This document shows positions 8,559 to 16,955 of a DNA stretch of 63,946 bases, piece after piece. This stretch comes from Nocardia vaccinii NBRC 15922 (lineage in GTDB: Bacteria; Actinomycetota; Actinomycetes; Mycobacteriales; Mycobacteriaceae). The DNA lies in the NCBI RefSeq assembly GCF_001613305.1, contig NZ_BDCC01000057.1, positions 1-63,946 on the forward strand, in the 5' to 3' direction. Made by a program: the position numbers and the translations under genes. Positions within the stretch are counted from its first letter, which is position 1, and every line of letters begins with the position of its first letter. Under the pieces are notes generated by a model, which did not search any database, was not told the origin of the DNA, and saw only the letters and a list, made by a program, of their open reading frames with translations.

Positions 8559-9056
8559 ATGAGGCGAGTTCGGGTGGCGGCCCTGGTCGCGGTGGTCGGT
8601 GCTGCGGTAACCGCGGGTGTGCTGGAGGCTGGTGCGGCCAATGCGCAGAATGTCGATCCAGCGCCATATGTGGTCGGCAATAGTGTGTATTTCAACACCA
8701 ACGGGCTCAACTGTTCCATCGGGCCGGACGGATCGGCCGGATGTGATGTGGCGCCGCCGCAGCTGATGATGTCGGTGTCGTTCGGCGGGATGCGCGGGCC
8801 GGGGCTGCCGTGGCCCTACGTTCCCGCTGTGGTGGTGGACAACTCGGGACTGCCGGCGCATCCCGATTGGACCGGCGGCAACCGGCACACGCTGCCGGGC
8901 GGCAATCCGCCGCTGGTCGGCCAGCCGCGGAATCCGCCCACCATCACCTGGAACGGCACCACCTGCTTCGGCAGCTATTCGGTCCAGATGGGCTGCTTCG
9001 ACAACGCCAACGGCCACGGCTTCTACGCGGGCGGCGGGCAGAGCAACGGCTTCTGA
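8559..9056 (+). CDS. Small secreted protein of unknown function
   Basis: The 165-residue product begins with a clear Sec signal peptide (MRRVRVAALVAVVGAAVTAG) and a probable cleavage after ANA. The mature protein is rich in Gly, Pro, Asn and Trp. It contains four Cys in two close pairs (NCS with GCD; TCF with GCF), suggesting two disulfides. The pattern resembles small exported proteins common in Nocardia, but I do not recognise a family. A strong ribosome site (AAGGAGG) supports the start. It sits between the two-component system and the ABC exporter and could be co-regulated with them. Confidence 0.75.
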   Translation: MRRVRVAALVAVVGAAVTAGVLEAGAANAQNVDPAPYVVGNSVYFNTNGLNCSIGPDGSAGCDVAPPQLMMSVSFGGMRGPGLPWPYVPAVVVDNSGLPAHPDWTGGNRHTLPGGNPPLVGQPRNPPTITWNGTTCFGSYSVQMGCFDNANGHGFYAGGGQSNGF

Positions 9057-9067
9057 TTTCCGGCGGA

Positions 9068-9095
9068 CGGCCCGGCCTGTGACAGGACCGGGCCG
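9068..9095 (+). terminator. Terminator-like hairpin after the secreted protein gene
   Basis: CGGCCCGG (9068-9075) pairs with CCGGGCCG (9088-9095), extended inward by four more pairs across a one-base bulge, with a 3-base loop. It starts 12 bases after the stop codon and has no T-tract. Confidence 0.6.
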
Positions 9096-9237
9096 CTCCG
9101 GTCGTCAGGACACCGGCCGCGGGTGAATGCGTCCGATCGCGGCGGGCAGCGTGTGGTGGATTACGTCCGGATGCGTACGCCGGGTCACGCTCGTCGGCGG
9201 ATGTGCCGGGCCAGGTCGCGGGCGGATTCTCGATGGC

Positions 9238-10152
9238 ATGAACGAATCGGATTCCGTAGCGGTTGTGCATACCGAGGCGCTGACCAAACGCTACGGCGCG
9301 CACACCGCCGTCGATGCCGTGGGCATGACCGTCGAGGCTGGGCAGATCTACGGCTTCCTCGGGCCGAACGGCGCCGGGAAAACCACCACGCTGCGCATGC
9401 TGGTGGGTCTCATCCGGCCGAGTTCGGGCCGTGCGACCGTCCTGGGGCGGCAGCCCGGCGATCCCGCGGCGCTGCGCCGGATCGGAGTGTTGATCGAGGG
9501 GCCGGGCTTCTTCCCGTACCTGTCCGGCCGGGACAACCTGCGGGTGCTGGCGCATTATCGGGGCCGCACCCGGGACGACGCCGAGGAGGCGCTCGACCGG
9601 GTCGGACTGGCCGCCCGCGGCAACGACCGGTTCCGGGCCTACTCGCTGGGGATGAAACAGCGCCTCGGGGTCGCCGCGGCCCTGCTGGGACACCCGGATC
9701 TGCTGATCCTCGACGAACCCACCAACGGGCTCGATCCGGCGGGAATGGCCGAGATGCGTGAGCTCATCACCGGATTGGCCGCCGAAGGGCACACCGTCGT
9801 GCTGTCCTCGCACCTGCTCAGCGAAGTGCAGGAGATCTGCGACCGCGTCGGCGTCATCTCGCGGGGCCGTCTGCTCACCGAATCGACGGTGAGCGAATTA
9901 CGCGGCACGGCAACGCTTTTCCTGCGAGCCGAACCGGTGGAACTGGCCTTCCCGGCGGTCCGTGCCGCGCTGGGCGGTCGAACCGCACTGCTGACCACCG
10001 GCGGTATCAGAGTCGATGCCGGAGTGGCAATGGCGCCCGAGGTGGCACGTGCGGTTGTCGAGGCGGGTGCCGACCTGCTGGAACTGCGCAGCGACGAGCG
10101 TTCGCTGGAAGAGGTCTTCTTCGAGATGACGAAGCTGGAGCAGGTGTCGTGA
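9238..10152 (+). CDS. ABC transporter ATP-binding protein (CcmA/drug-exporter type)
   Basis: The 304-residue product is a single ATPase. It has Walker A GPNGAGKTTT (Lys48), a Q-loop region, signature YSLGMKQRLG, Walker B LLILDEPTNGLDP and the H-loop LSSHLLSEVQ. The C-terminal 80 residues form the extra domain typical of ABC-2 exporter ATPases for antibiotics or lantibiotics. It overlaps the downstream permease by four bases, so the two form one transporter. The ATG at 9238 starts exactly at the conserved N-terminus. The substrate is unknown; the adjacent DesK-like two-component system suggests inducible export. Confidence 0.92.
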   Translation: MNESDSVAVVHTEALTKRYGAHTAVDAVGMTVEAGQIYGFLGPNGAGKTTTLRMLVGLIRPSSGRATVLGRQPGDPAALRRIGVLIEGPGFFPYLSGRDNLRVLAHYRGRTRDDAEEALDRVGLAARGNDRFRAYSLGMKQRLGVAAALLGHPDLLILDEPTNGLDPAGMAEMRELITGLAAEGHTVVLSSHLLSEVQEICDRVGVISRGRLLTESTVSELRGTATLFLRAEPVELAFPAVRAALGGRTALLTTGGIRVDAGVAMAPEVARAVVEAGADLLELRSDERSLEEVFFEMTKLEQVS

Positions 10153-11021
10153 CCAGGAATGGAGAATCTGTCATGAGGGACCTGATCGCTTGTACCCGAG
10201 GCGAATTCGCCCGCCTGTGCCGATGGCCGGCGTTCTGGATCATCCTGGGCACCTGGATCGTGCTCAACCTCGTATTCGCCTATCTGTTCAACTATCTCGC
10301 CTATGTCACCGGCTCGTCGATGCGCATGTCCAACGGGCAGCCTCGGGCGATCCTGTTGCAGCAGATGCTCCCCGCCGCGGTACCCGAGGTGTTCACGCAG
10401 GGTATGGCCATGTTCGGGGGTGCGTTGATGCTGGTGCTGGGCGCGTTGGTGACCGGAGGCGGATATGGTTGGGGCACTTGGAAGACCGTCTTCACCCAGG
10501 GGCCGTCGCGCACTCGGGTGGCGGGCGGGACGGTGCTGGCCCTGGCCGTGGTGGTCGTCGCGCTGGTCCTGAGCGTGTTCGCGGTCGACACCGGGGTGGC
10601 CGCGATCATCGGCACGGTGCAGCATCAATCCCTCGCGCTGCCGGGGGCCGGGCGGTCGCTGCTCGGAATCCTCACAGGCGCGGCAATTCTCGGGATGTGG
10701 ACGCTGGCGGGCGCAATGATCGGCGTGCTCGCTCGCGGTCCCGCCCTCGCGGTCGGCCTGGGGCTGGTGTGGGTGCTGGTGGTGGAGAATCTGCTGCGCG
10801 GCGTCGCGTCGATCTTCTCGCCGATCCGGGCGATCACCGACCATCTGCCCGGCACCGCGGCGGGTTCGCTGGCGGGTGCGATGCGCACGATCTCCGGGGA
10901 GTCGACCCCGGGTGTGCTCGACATCCTCTCGCGCCCCGCATCTTTCGTGGTCCTCGCGGTCTACATCGTCGGCTTCGCGGTCGCGACGGTGTGGTTGCTG
11001 CACCGCCGCGACATGGCTTGA
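10149..11021 (+). CDS. ABC-2 type transporter permease
   Basis: The 290-residue membrane protein has about six hydrophobic segments. The first covers WPAFWIILGTWIVLNLVFAY, and others lie around GALVTGGGYGWG, VLALAVVVVALVLSVF and WVLVVENLLRG, with a last C-terminal helix. The architecture and the GWGTWKTVFTQGPSR loop fit ABC-2 permeases paired with CcmA-type ATPases. The GTG at 10149 overlaps the ATPase stop (GTGA). An ATG at 10173 preceded by GGAG is an alternative start. It forms the membrane half of the exporter encoded at 9238-10152. Confidence 0.88.
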   Translation: MTRNGESVMRDLIACTRGEFARLCRWPAFWIILGTWIVLNLVFAYLFNYLAYVTGSSMRMSNGQPRAILLQQMLPAAVPEVFTQGMAMFGGALMLVLGALVTGGGYGWGTWKTVFTQGPSRTRVAGGTVLALAVVVVALVLSVFAVDTGVAAIIGTVQHQSLALPGAGRSLLGILTGAAILGMWTLAGAMIGVLARGPALAVGLGLVWVLVVENLLRGVASIFSPIRAITDHLPGTAAGSLAGAMRTISGESTPGVLDILSRPASFVVLAVYIVGFAVATVWLLHRRDMA

Positions 11022-11214
11022 GCCGCAGCCGTCGTCGACTCCCGGATAACGCCGAACTCCGAGTAACGTCGACCCCGGACAACGTCAACCCCACGTTCGC
11101 GGCGCGGCTTGCCGCCCGGACGCGTGGCGGGTGCCAGGAATGAGTGCCCGGCACGCGTACAGCGCCGCAAACCCGCCCGAGCGGGCGAGGGCCGAAGATA
11201 CGGAAAGGACCGTG

Positions 11215-11658
11215 ATGCCAACACGTAGCGCGCACACCGCATGGACCGGAGGTCTGCAGGACGGCTCGGGCCGGGTCGAGCTGGCCAGCTCGGGAGTCGG
11301 CACGTTCGACGTCTCGTTCCCTAAGCGCACCGCCGACACCGCCGAGGGCACGACCAGCCCGGAGGAGTTGATCGCGGCGGCGCATTCGTCCTGCTACGCG
11401 ATGGCCCTGTCCGCGGAGATCGGCAACGCGGGCGGCAGCGTGCAGAGCCTGGACGTCAACGCGGATGTGACACTCGGACCGGATCCGGCGGGTGGTTTCC
11501 GCCTCAGCGGCATCAAGCTGACCGTCCGGGGTCGCGTCTCCGGTATCGACGCCGCGGGCGCGCAGAAGGCGGCCGAGGCCGCCAAGGCCGGCTGCCCGAT
11601 CAGCAAGGCGCTGGCCGGTGTCGAGAACATCGAACTGGATGCCGCCTTCGAAGCCTGA
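11215..11658 (+). CDS. osmC: OsmC-family peroxiredoxin
   Basis: The 147-residue product matches the OsmC subgroup that reduces organic hydroperoxides. The two conserved Cys are at about 60 (HSSCYAM) and 127 (GCPISKA), and the conserved acidic turn TSPEELIAAAHSS is present. It acts in the cytoplasm as a thiol-dependent peroxidase, usually with lipoamide-type reductants. The ATG at 11215 has GGAAAGGA six bases upstream. It converges on mhuD, with a shared hairpin between them. No regulator is adjacent. Confidence 0.93.
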   Translation: MPTRSAHTAWTGGLQDGSGRVELASSGVGTFDVSFPKRTADTAEGTTSPEELIAAAHSSCYAMALSAEIGNAGGSVQSLDVNADVTLGPDPAGGFRLSGIKLTVRGRVSGIDAAGAQKAAEAAKAGCPISKALAGVENIELDAAFEA

Positions 11659-11676
11659 TCCCGGCGGGTGGCGGTT

Positions 11677-11712
11677 CGGGTTCCCGGTCGTGCGAGTGCC
11701 GCCGGGAACCCG
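11677..11712. terminator. Bidirectional terminator between osmC and mhuD
   Basis: CGGGTTCCCGG (11677-11687) pairs perfectly with CCGGGAACCCG (11702-11712) around a 14-base loop. It lies between two convergent genes and so can serve both. Confidence 0.65.
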
Positions 11713-11741
11713 GTCACGCCGCTGATCGGCGCGTTGTCGAA

Positions 11742-12059
11742 TTATTCGGATTTGGCCGTCACGTCGAGCACGACCTCGAACTCCAGCAGCGAGGCGCCGG
11801 TGGCGACCGCCTTGCGCGACGGATCGCCCGCATGCGCGGCTTTGGCCGGACCGTCTCGCCACGCCTCGAAGGATTCGTTCGAATCCCATTGCGTGACAAC
11901 AAAGTACCGGTTATCTCCGGCGACCGGCCGGAGCAGCTGGAAGCCGAGGAAGCCCGGCGAATTCTCCACCGCATGCGCCCGGTTGGCGAATCGCTTCTCC
12001 AATTCGGGCCCCGCACCCTCGGGCACCTCGATTGCATTGATTTTCACCACAACAGCCAT
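11742..12059 (-). CDS. mhuD: Heme-degrading monooxygenase MhuD
   Basis: The 105-residue antibiotic-biosynthesis-monooxygenase-fold protein is closely similar to M. tuberculosis MhuD (Rv3592), including the stretch RAHAVENSPGFLGFQLLRPV. The residues known to matter there, Asn7, Trp66 and His75, correspond here to Asn8, Trp67 and His76. In mycobacteria this dimer opens heme to mycobilin and releases iron without carbon monoxide. The same role is inferred here, since all three residues are kept. It is monocistronic on the minus strand, convergent with osmC. Confidence 0.92.
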   Translation of the reverse strand: MAVVVKINAIEVPEGAGPELEKRFANRAHAVENSPGFLGFQLLRPVAGDNRYFVVTQWDSNESFEAWRDGPAKAAHAGDPSRKAVATGASLLEFEVVLDVTAKSE

Positions 12060-12182
12060 GGGTGCCAGGTTAGCGGTGGCACGTCGGCCTCCGAACCCGG
12101 GCACACCTTTCCAGGCGGAGGGCCACGAAATGTGTGGATGGGGCTCGGGACTCACGACGCGAGCTCACGGTCCAGCACAGGG

Positions 12183-13214
12183 TCACGACAATTCCCGAGC
12201 CACTTCGGCATGCAGGTCCAGCAGATCCGGGATCTGTTCGGCGGGCCGCCGACCGAATCCGCATTCGGTAGCGATGCCGAATCCGTCGACGACCTGCCGG
12301 GCGGCCGCGATGCGACGCAAGGCGCCGTCGCGGCCGTCGGTGGCGTGCACCAGTCCCAGATACAGCCGAGTCGCCGCCGGCAGGCGCAGCTCGGCCAGCG
12401 GTGCGAAGTAGGCGCGGTCCGCCCGCGGGCGCGGCACCGGCATGTGGAGCCAGTCGACCGGTCGCGACAGCGCCGCCAGCACACCCGAGGCCACCGCCAC
12501 CATGCGCTCGGTATCGGCCGGCTCGGCGAAATGGCGATGCCCGAAATCGCCATAGCACAGGTGGTATCCGAGCTCGATGCCCTCGGGCACGGCCGCACCG
12601 AGCCGCGTCAGCCGGGTGACGATCTCGGTCAGCCGAGTACCGTCGTCGGAGCCGAACCACGAGGGGAACACACCCGTGAAGATCGCGAATTCGACGGGGC
12701 AGTCCCACTGCACCGCGAGGTCGGCGTGCGGAATCTCCGCGGCGATCCGGGCGAGTTCGGCGAGCAGAGCCGCTTCGTAGCGCTGTTCGAGAACGTCCTG
12801 GGGATCGCCGACGAATGCGCCGACCACCGAGATCGGCGTCGGCAGGCACACCTGGAACCGCACACTCGCCTCGATGTCGCCCCGCTCGCGTAGCTTGCGG
12901 AAGATTCGCCAGGACTCGAGTGCGGCGTCCGCATAGCCCAGTGCTCCGAAATCGATCGAGGCGGGATCCACACCGGGTTTCGGCCGCACCCGTTCACTAG
13001 GCCCGTATTCCGGACTCGGCGGCGGCACCGTCTCCAGGTCCGGATGCGCGGCCATGCGCGGCAGCTGCCAGACCGTGAAATTGTCCCGCTCACCGGTCTC
13101 ACCGTCGGGAATGCGGCCGAGCCACGGCCCCAGCCGCCGCGCGGCCTCACTGAATACCGCCTCCGCATTCGGCAGGGGCACACTTCCGCACAGATGGACA
13201 TCGCCGCGGGTCAT
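12183..13214 (-). CDS. MetE/UroD-like TIM-barrel protein
   Basis: The 343-residue product has the fold and motifs of the cobalamin-independent methionine synthase C-terminal domain and uroporphyrinogen decarboxylase superfamily. It shows an N-terminal GSVPLPNAEAVF, an early GRIPDGETGER, an internal His/Cys-bearing LGYHLCYGDFGHRH, and a late Cys in ATECGFGRRP where MetE-type proteins bind zinc. It is much shorter than MetE and lacks the N-terminal half, so it is probably not a full methionine synthase. A methyltransferase or C1 role is inferred only. The exact start and substrate are not certain. Confidence 0.7.
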   Translation of the reverse strand: MTRGDVHLCGSVPLPNAEAVFSEAARRLGPWLGRIPDGETGERDNFTVWQLPRMAAHPDLETVPPPSPEYGPSERVRPKPGVDPASIDFGALGYADAALESWRIFRKLRERGDIEASVRFQVCLPTPISVVGAFVGDPQDVLEQRYEAALLAELARIAAEIPHADLAVQWDCPVEFAIFTGVFPSWFGSDDGTRLTEIVTRLTRLGAAVPEGIELGYHLCYGDFGHRHFAEPADTERMVAVASGVLAALSRPVDWLHMPVPRPRADRAYFAPLAELRLPAATRLYLGLVHATDGRDGALRRIAAARQVVDGFGIATECGFGRRPAEQIPDLLDLHAEVARELS

Positions 13215-13403
13215 CGCGAACTCCTAACGTTCCCGGCTGATCGAGGTCCGGGCGCGAAATTCGTGGATTCGGACGGCTCGATCGACGCGATGAGAGTAGA
13301 ACCTGCCGCCGCCCCCGCGATTCCCACGCGCGAGAAACCCGCGTGGAGTCAATAGTGGCTGTCGGCGTTGCCGATCAGTACGGCCGGAAGTCCGCGCTGC
13401 ATT

Positions 13404-13856
13404 TCAACTCGCAGGATCCAGCTCCACGCGCACGATCGCACTGTCCGGCCACAAGACCTTCGCTCGAGTTCGTCGCAGCTTCTCGCGCGTGCTCAGCTCC
13501 CGGTGCACGTTCACCACGCCGGGGATACGGATCATCGGGACGACGTTCCACTGCCAGCCGTACCGCTCCCGCAGCGCCCGGTTCGCGGCCTCCGCGTCCT
13601 CCCCGGAGAGGATCGTCGCGCATCCCGTCACCGCCAGGTGATCGCCGGTGATCCGGCCGCGGTAGTCGCAGGGCCGCAGCTCGACGCGCGGGGAGTTGGC
13701 CAGTCGCCGGGTCTTCGGGCCGATCTTGGTTCGGAACAGGAGGATGCTGCCGTCCAGCCGGAACCAGATCGGCGTGTCGACCGCGGTGCCGTCGCGCCGA
13801 TAGCTGCGCAGGAGCGCGTAATGGGACCGGGCCAGATCGGGGTACGGGATCGACAT
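13404..13856 (-). CDS. PPOX-class flavin/F420-binding oxidoreductase
   Basis: The 150-residue protein has the split beta-barrel (pyridoxamine phosphate oxidase-like) fold. Recognisable segments are YRRDGTAVDTPIWFRLDGS, then LLFRTKIGPKTRRLANSPRV and a later CDYRGRITGD. Actinobacterial relatives bind F420 or FMN and reduce small molecules. The ATG at 13856 is preferred over a TTG at 13871. The upstream MerR-type promoter would start transcription at or next to this ATG, making the message leaderless. It is divergent from a MerR regulator that probably controls it. Confidence 0.82.
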   Translation of the reverse strand: MSIPYPDLARSHYALLRSYRRDGTAVDTPIWFRLDGSILLFRTKIGPKTRRLANSPRVELRPCDYRGRITGDHLAVTGCATILSGEDAEAANRALRERYGWQWNVVPMIRIPGVVNVHRELSTREKLRRTRAKVLWPDSAIVRVELDPAS

Positions 13857-13860
13857 GCCG

Positions 13861-13893
13861 ATATTCGACAACTTCGAGCCGACTGGAAGTCAA
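13861..13893 (-). promoter_or_regulatory. MerR-type promoter and operator of the PPOX gene
   Basis: On the minus strand, -35 TTGACT (13893-13888) and -10 TCGAAT (13868-13863) are 19 bp apart, the stretched spacing typical of MerR-activated promoters. The spacer region contains a dyad at 13871-13890 whose outer arms are ACTTC and GAAGT and in which 8 of 10 half-site positions match. The divergent MerR gene begins 30 bases beyond the dyad. The predicted start point, about seven bases past the -10, falls on the ATG at 13856. Confidence 0.65.
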
Positions 13894-13920
13894 GCCCGAT
13901 TTCGAGCCATGATCGATGAC

Positions 13921-14376
13921 ATGACCGCACCGCTGTCCATCGGTGAGGTCGCTCGGCGCTCCGGTGTCGCGGCGACGACACTGCGCTACTACGAGGACCG
14001 CGGGCTGTTGCGGCCGCCGAACCGCGTCGGCGGGCGCCGGCGTTACGACGAGTCCGTGTTGATCAGGCTGCGGGCCATCGAGATCTGCAAGGCCGCCGGA
14101 TTCGGTCTCGACGAGATCGCCGTGCTGCTGGCGGACGAGATGCCCGGCCGCCTCGCGACCCGCGCGCTGGCCGCGGCGAAGCTGGCGGACATCGATGCGC
14201 GCATGGCTGACCTCGCACAGGCTCGGGCCCTCATCGAATGGGGTCTGCGCTGCACCTGCCCCTCCCTCGAGACCTGCACCTGCGGTGTCCACCCCCCGCT
14301 GGGAGCCGGAATCTCCGGACAGCCGACTCCGTCCGATAGCCTCCGACACGGTAAGGGTCGGAACGACTCCCGTTGA
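13921..14376 (+). CDS. MerR-family transcriptional regulator with Cys cluster
   Basis: The 151-residue product opens with a MerR helix-turn-helix (SIGEVARRSGVAATTLRYYEDRGLL cut here to its key part RRSGVAATTLRYYE) and a dimerisation helix. The C-terminal end carries C-x-C-x5-C-x-C (Cys 111, 113, 119, 121). SoxR binds [2Fe-2S] with C-x2-C-x-C-x5-C, so the spacing is related but not identical; a redox or metal signal is inferred. An upstream in-frame ATG at 13909 is also possible. The gene is divergent from the PPOX oxidoreductase, whose promoter carries the MerR-type dyad. Confidence 0.85.
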   Translation: MTAPLSIGEVARRSGVAATTLRYYEDRGLLRPPNRVGGRRRYDESVLIRLRAIEICKAAGFGLDEIAVLLADEMPGRLATRALAAAKLADIDARMADLAQARALIEWGLRCTCPSLETCTCGVHPPLGAGISGQPTPSDSLRHGKGRNDSR

Positions 14377-14457
14377 CGCACCGTTGCGATCCGGTTGGGG
14401 TTCCAACTGGTCGGCCATGACCGGATCAGGTGGTAGAACGACGAGCGTCCCTGAGAA

Positions 14458-15642
14458 TCAGCGCCGCAGCACCTGCCGCCCGATGGCCCACTTGTGCACC
14501 TCGGTGGGCCCGTCGTAGAGGCGGAAGGCGCGCATATCGCGGAAGATCATCTCCACCACCGTCTCGTCGCTGATACCGATGCCGCCGAGGACCTGGACGC
14601 AGCGGTCCGCGACCTTGAAAAGCTCTTCGGACACACTGGCTTTGGCGATCGAGCTCTCGTGCCGGGCCTTGTGGCCGTTGTCCATCAGCCAGCAGGCGTG
14701 CCAGATCGTCAAGCGGCACTGGTGTAGCGCGATCTCGTTGTCCGCCAACAGGAATGACACGCCCTCATGCTCACCGATGGGCTTACCGAACGCGGTGCGG
14801 GTGCGCGCGTGTTCGACCGCGATGCTATGCGCCCGCTCGGCCGCGCCGAGCCAGCGCATACAGTGCGTGAGGCGGGCCGGAGCCAGCCGCAGCTGTGCGT
14901 ACCGCAGCGCCTGACCGGTTTCGCCGAGTACGGATTCCCTTGGCAGCGTGAGGTTCTCGAACCGGACCACACCGTGCCCGCCGACGTAGTTGCGGTCCAT
15001 GGTGTTCATCGTGCGCTCGATGACGATGCCGCCGGCATGGAGCGCAGCGCCGCCCTCGGCGAGGAACAGCGTCGGCCCCTCGGGCAGGTGCGGATTGGCC
15101 TCCAGCCGGGCCATGATGATCCACGTCTCGGCGCCGTCCGCGCCGGTGATGAGCCATTTGCGGCCGTTGATGGTGAAGTTCTCGCCGTCGAACGTGGCGG
15201 TCGTGGCCAGCTGACCCGGATCCGATCCGGCCCCGCCCGGCTCGGTCATCGCGAAGACCGAACGCTGATGTCCGGTGATCACCGGCATCAGGTACCGGTC
15301 GATCTGCCGCGGGTCGGCGACCTTGGACAGCAGGAACATATTGCCCTCGTCGGGCGCCGCGCAGTTCATCGCGACCGGCCCGAGCGTGGACCAGCCCGCC
15401 GCCTCGTACAACACGGCCTGCTCCACATGGGTGAGCCCGCGCCCGCCCAGCTCGACCGGGGCCTGCACGGTCAGCAATTTCTCCGCCCGCGCCAGCTCGA
15501 CCAATTCCTGGCGCAGCTCGTCGCTCGGCCCGTGCGAGGTCAACCGGGGATCGCGCTCGTACGGAACGATCTTGTCGATGACGAACTGCCGCACCCGATC
15601 GCGTTCGGCGGCGAGGTCGGCGGGAATCGAGAAATCGATCAT
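14458..15642 (-). CDS. Acyl-CoA dehydrogenase
   Basis: The 394-residue flavoprotein has all three acyl-CoA dehydrogenase domains: an N-terminal helical domain, a middle beta-domain (FAMTEPGGAGSDP; ITGADGAETW) and a C-terminal helical domain with RTAFGKPIGEHEGVSFLLAD and VLGGIGISDETVVEMIFRDMRAFRLYDGPTEVH (only the key GGIGISDETVVEMIFRDM is diagnostic). It resembles the FadE12/ACAD10-11-like group that takes long or branched acyl-CoAs. It should oxidise acyl-CoA to enoyl-CoA with FAD. The ATG at 15642 begins the conserved MIDFSIP. It converges with the MerR gene, and a minus-strand hydrolase lies upstream. Confidence 0.9.
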   Translation of the reverse strand: MIDFSIPADLAAERDRVRQFVIDKIVPYERDPRLTSHGPSDELRQELVELARAEKLLTVQAPVELGGRGLTHVEQAVLYEAAGWSTLGPVAMNCAAPDEGNMFLLSKVADPRQIDRYLMPVITGHQRSVFAMTEPGGAGSDPGQLATTATFDGENFTINGRKWLITGADGAETWIIMARLEANPHLPEGPTLFLAEGGAALHAGGIVIERTMNTMDRNYVGGHGVVRFENLTLPRESVLGETGQALRYAQLRLAPARLTHCMRWLGAAERAHSIAVEHARTRTAFGKPIGEHEGVSFLLADNEIALHQCRLTIWHACWLMDNGHKARHESSIAKASVSEELFKVADRCVQVLGGIGISDETVVEMIFRDMRAFRLYDGPTEVHKWAIGRQVLRR

Positions 15643-15845
15643 CTGGTCACCTTCGTTCGTTGGCCTGCGACGAGCATACGATGCATCTCGACATGGACTG
15701 ACGGCAGACGCCCTCAAATACCTCGGCGAGTATTGCCGCACGTCACGGTCCCGGGATCTCGCCGCCGAGTTCGGTTCGCCGGTCTCGAGTTCAGCGTGCG
15801 GGACGTGCGCGGGCCGGCCTCCGGCCGGGTGCGGCCGTCGGCGGA

Positions 15846-16589
15846 TCAGCCGAGGACCTCGGACAGGAAGCCGGTGACCTCGGTGCGGTAGGCGGCGGGC
15901 TGATCGTCGTGGACGAGATGGCCCGCATCGGAGATCAGGACGTGGCGGGCGTTCGGATGGTCGGCGGCCATGCGACGCATCTGACCGGGCGGAGTGATGG
16001 TGTGCTCGCCCTCGATCAGCAGGGCGGGGGCGCGCACGGCGTGCCACTGCGACCAGAAGTCCCGGGTGCCCCACTCCTCGGAGATATCGCGGAAGGTCGC
16101 TACCGCACCGTGCAATCGGTAGCCATCGGCACCGCGGGTGAAGGCCCGCAGGAAGTAATGCCCGGCCACCGGACCGAAGAAGTCCAGCATCGCGTCCTCG
16201 TCGGGGAAGGGCTGCGGCCAGGCTTCGATCATCCGCGCCCAGTCCCGGGCGGTGCGGCCGCGGAAATCCGGGGCCATATCCTCGACCACCAGCGCACGCA
16301 CCCGCTCCGGATGCGTCGCGGCGAACATCCACCCGTGCAGCCCGCCCATCGAGTGACCGATCACCACCATCGGCTCGGTGATCTCCGCGGTGGCGGCGGC
16401 CAGATCCGCGACGAATGCCTCGGTGGTCAACTCCGGCGGTGCGGGCCGACCGTGTCCGGCGGCGTCGAACGTGTACAGCCGCCCGAACGGGCGCAGCCAG
16501 TCCACGTGCGCACGCCACGTCCGCGCGCTGCCCATCAGCCCGTGCAGCAGCAGAATCGGCACACCTGTGCCACCCTCGTCGATCAGCAT
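15846..16589 (-). CDS. Alpha/beta hydrolase
   Basis: The 247-residue cytoplasmic hydrolase has LLLHGLMGSARTW (oxyanion hole), nucleophile elbow GHSMGG with Ser80, a cap region and a C-terminal catalytic His in SDAGHLVHDDQP. Family members are esterases, haloperoxidase-like enzymes or C-C hydrolases; the substrate is not evident. The ATG at 16589 opens directly on MLIDEGGTG. The preceding in-frame sequence contains no convincing start and looks like shadow coding. It lies 203 bases upstream of the acyl-CoA dehydrogenase and is divergent from the enoyl-CoA hydratase. Confidence 0.85.
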   Translation of the reverse strand: MLIDEGGTGVPILLLHGLMGSARTWRAHVDWLRPFGRLYTFDAAGHGRPAPPELTTEAFVADLAAATAEITEPMVVIGHSMGGLHGWMFAATHPERVRALVVEDMAPDFRGRTARDWARMIEAWPQPFPDEDAMLDFFGPVAGHYFLRAFTRGADGYRLHGAVATFRDISEEWGTRDFWSQWHAVRAPALLIEGEHTITPPGQMRRMAADHPNARHVLISDAGHLVHDDQPAAYRTEVTGFLSEVLG

Positions 16590-16955
16590 CGGCTCCGACC
16601 ATACGGCGAACCTCGACGAGTGCGTCGGCCGGTGCTTCGCTCCGGAGACCCCGCGGCTTCCGATAGCCCGAGGCTGTGGCGGTCGGCATCGGTTCGCCGC
16701 TTCGATGGACCGAGCTGGTCCCGCCGGGAGTGTGCGTGTCCTGAATGCGCACGGCCCCCCTGATGCCCGGCAGCGGTGTCCTAGGATGTTGTCGCACGCA
16801 TGAGCTGGTCCGGCGGATCGGTTTCGTGCCGGAGGTACGCAGCACGTCCGGTCGGCAATGCGCCGTGTAACACCGAGTCGTGCGGGAAAGATTGCGGTCG
16901 GTAAGCCTGCGACGGTCGTGTCGCAACGGGTTCGCCCGCCCCGGAAGGACATTGC
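16590..16955. other. Divergent intergenic region
   Basis: This stretch of about 365 bases separates the leftward hydrolase and the rightward enoyl-CoA hydratase and must hold both promoters. I see no gene, strong hairpin or recognisable operator. GGAAGGAC at 16939-16946 is the ribosome site of the hydratase gene. Confidence 0.4.

Noticed and set aside
14458..16926. An 822-residue frame suggesting a fused acyl-CoA dehydrogenase
   Set aside because: The dehydrogenase starts at 15642; the upstream part is the alpha/beta hydrolase gene read in the wrong frame.
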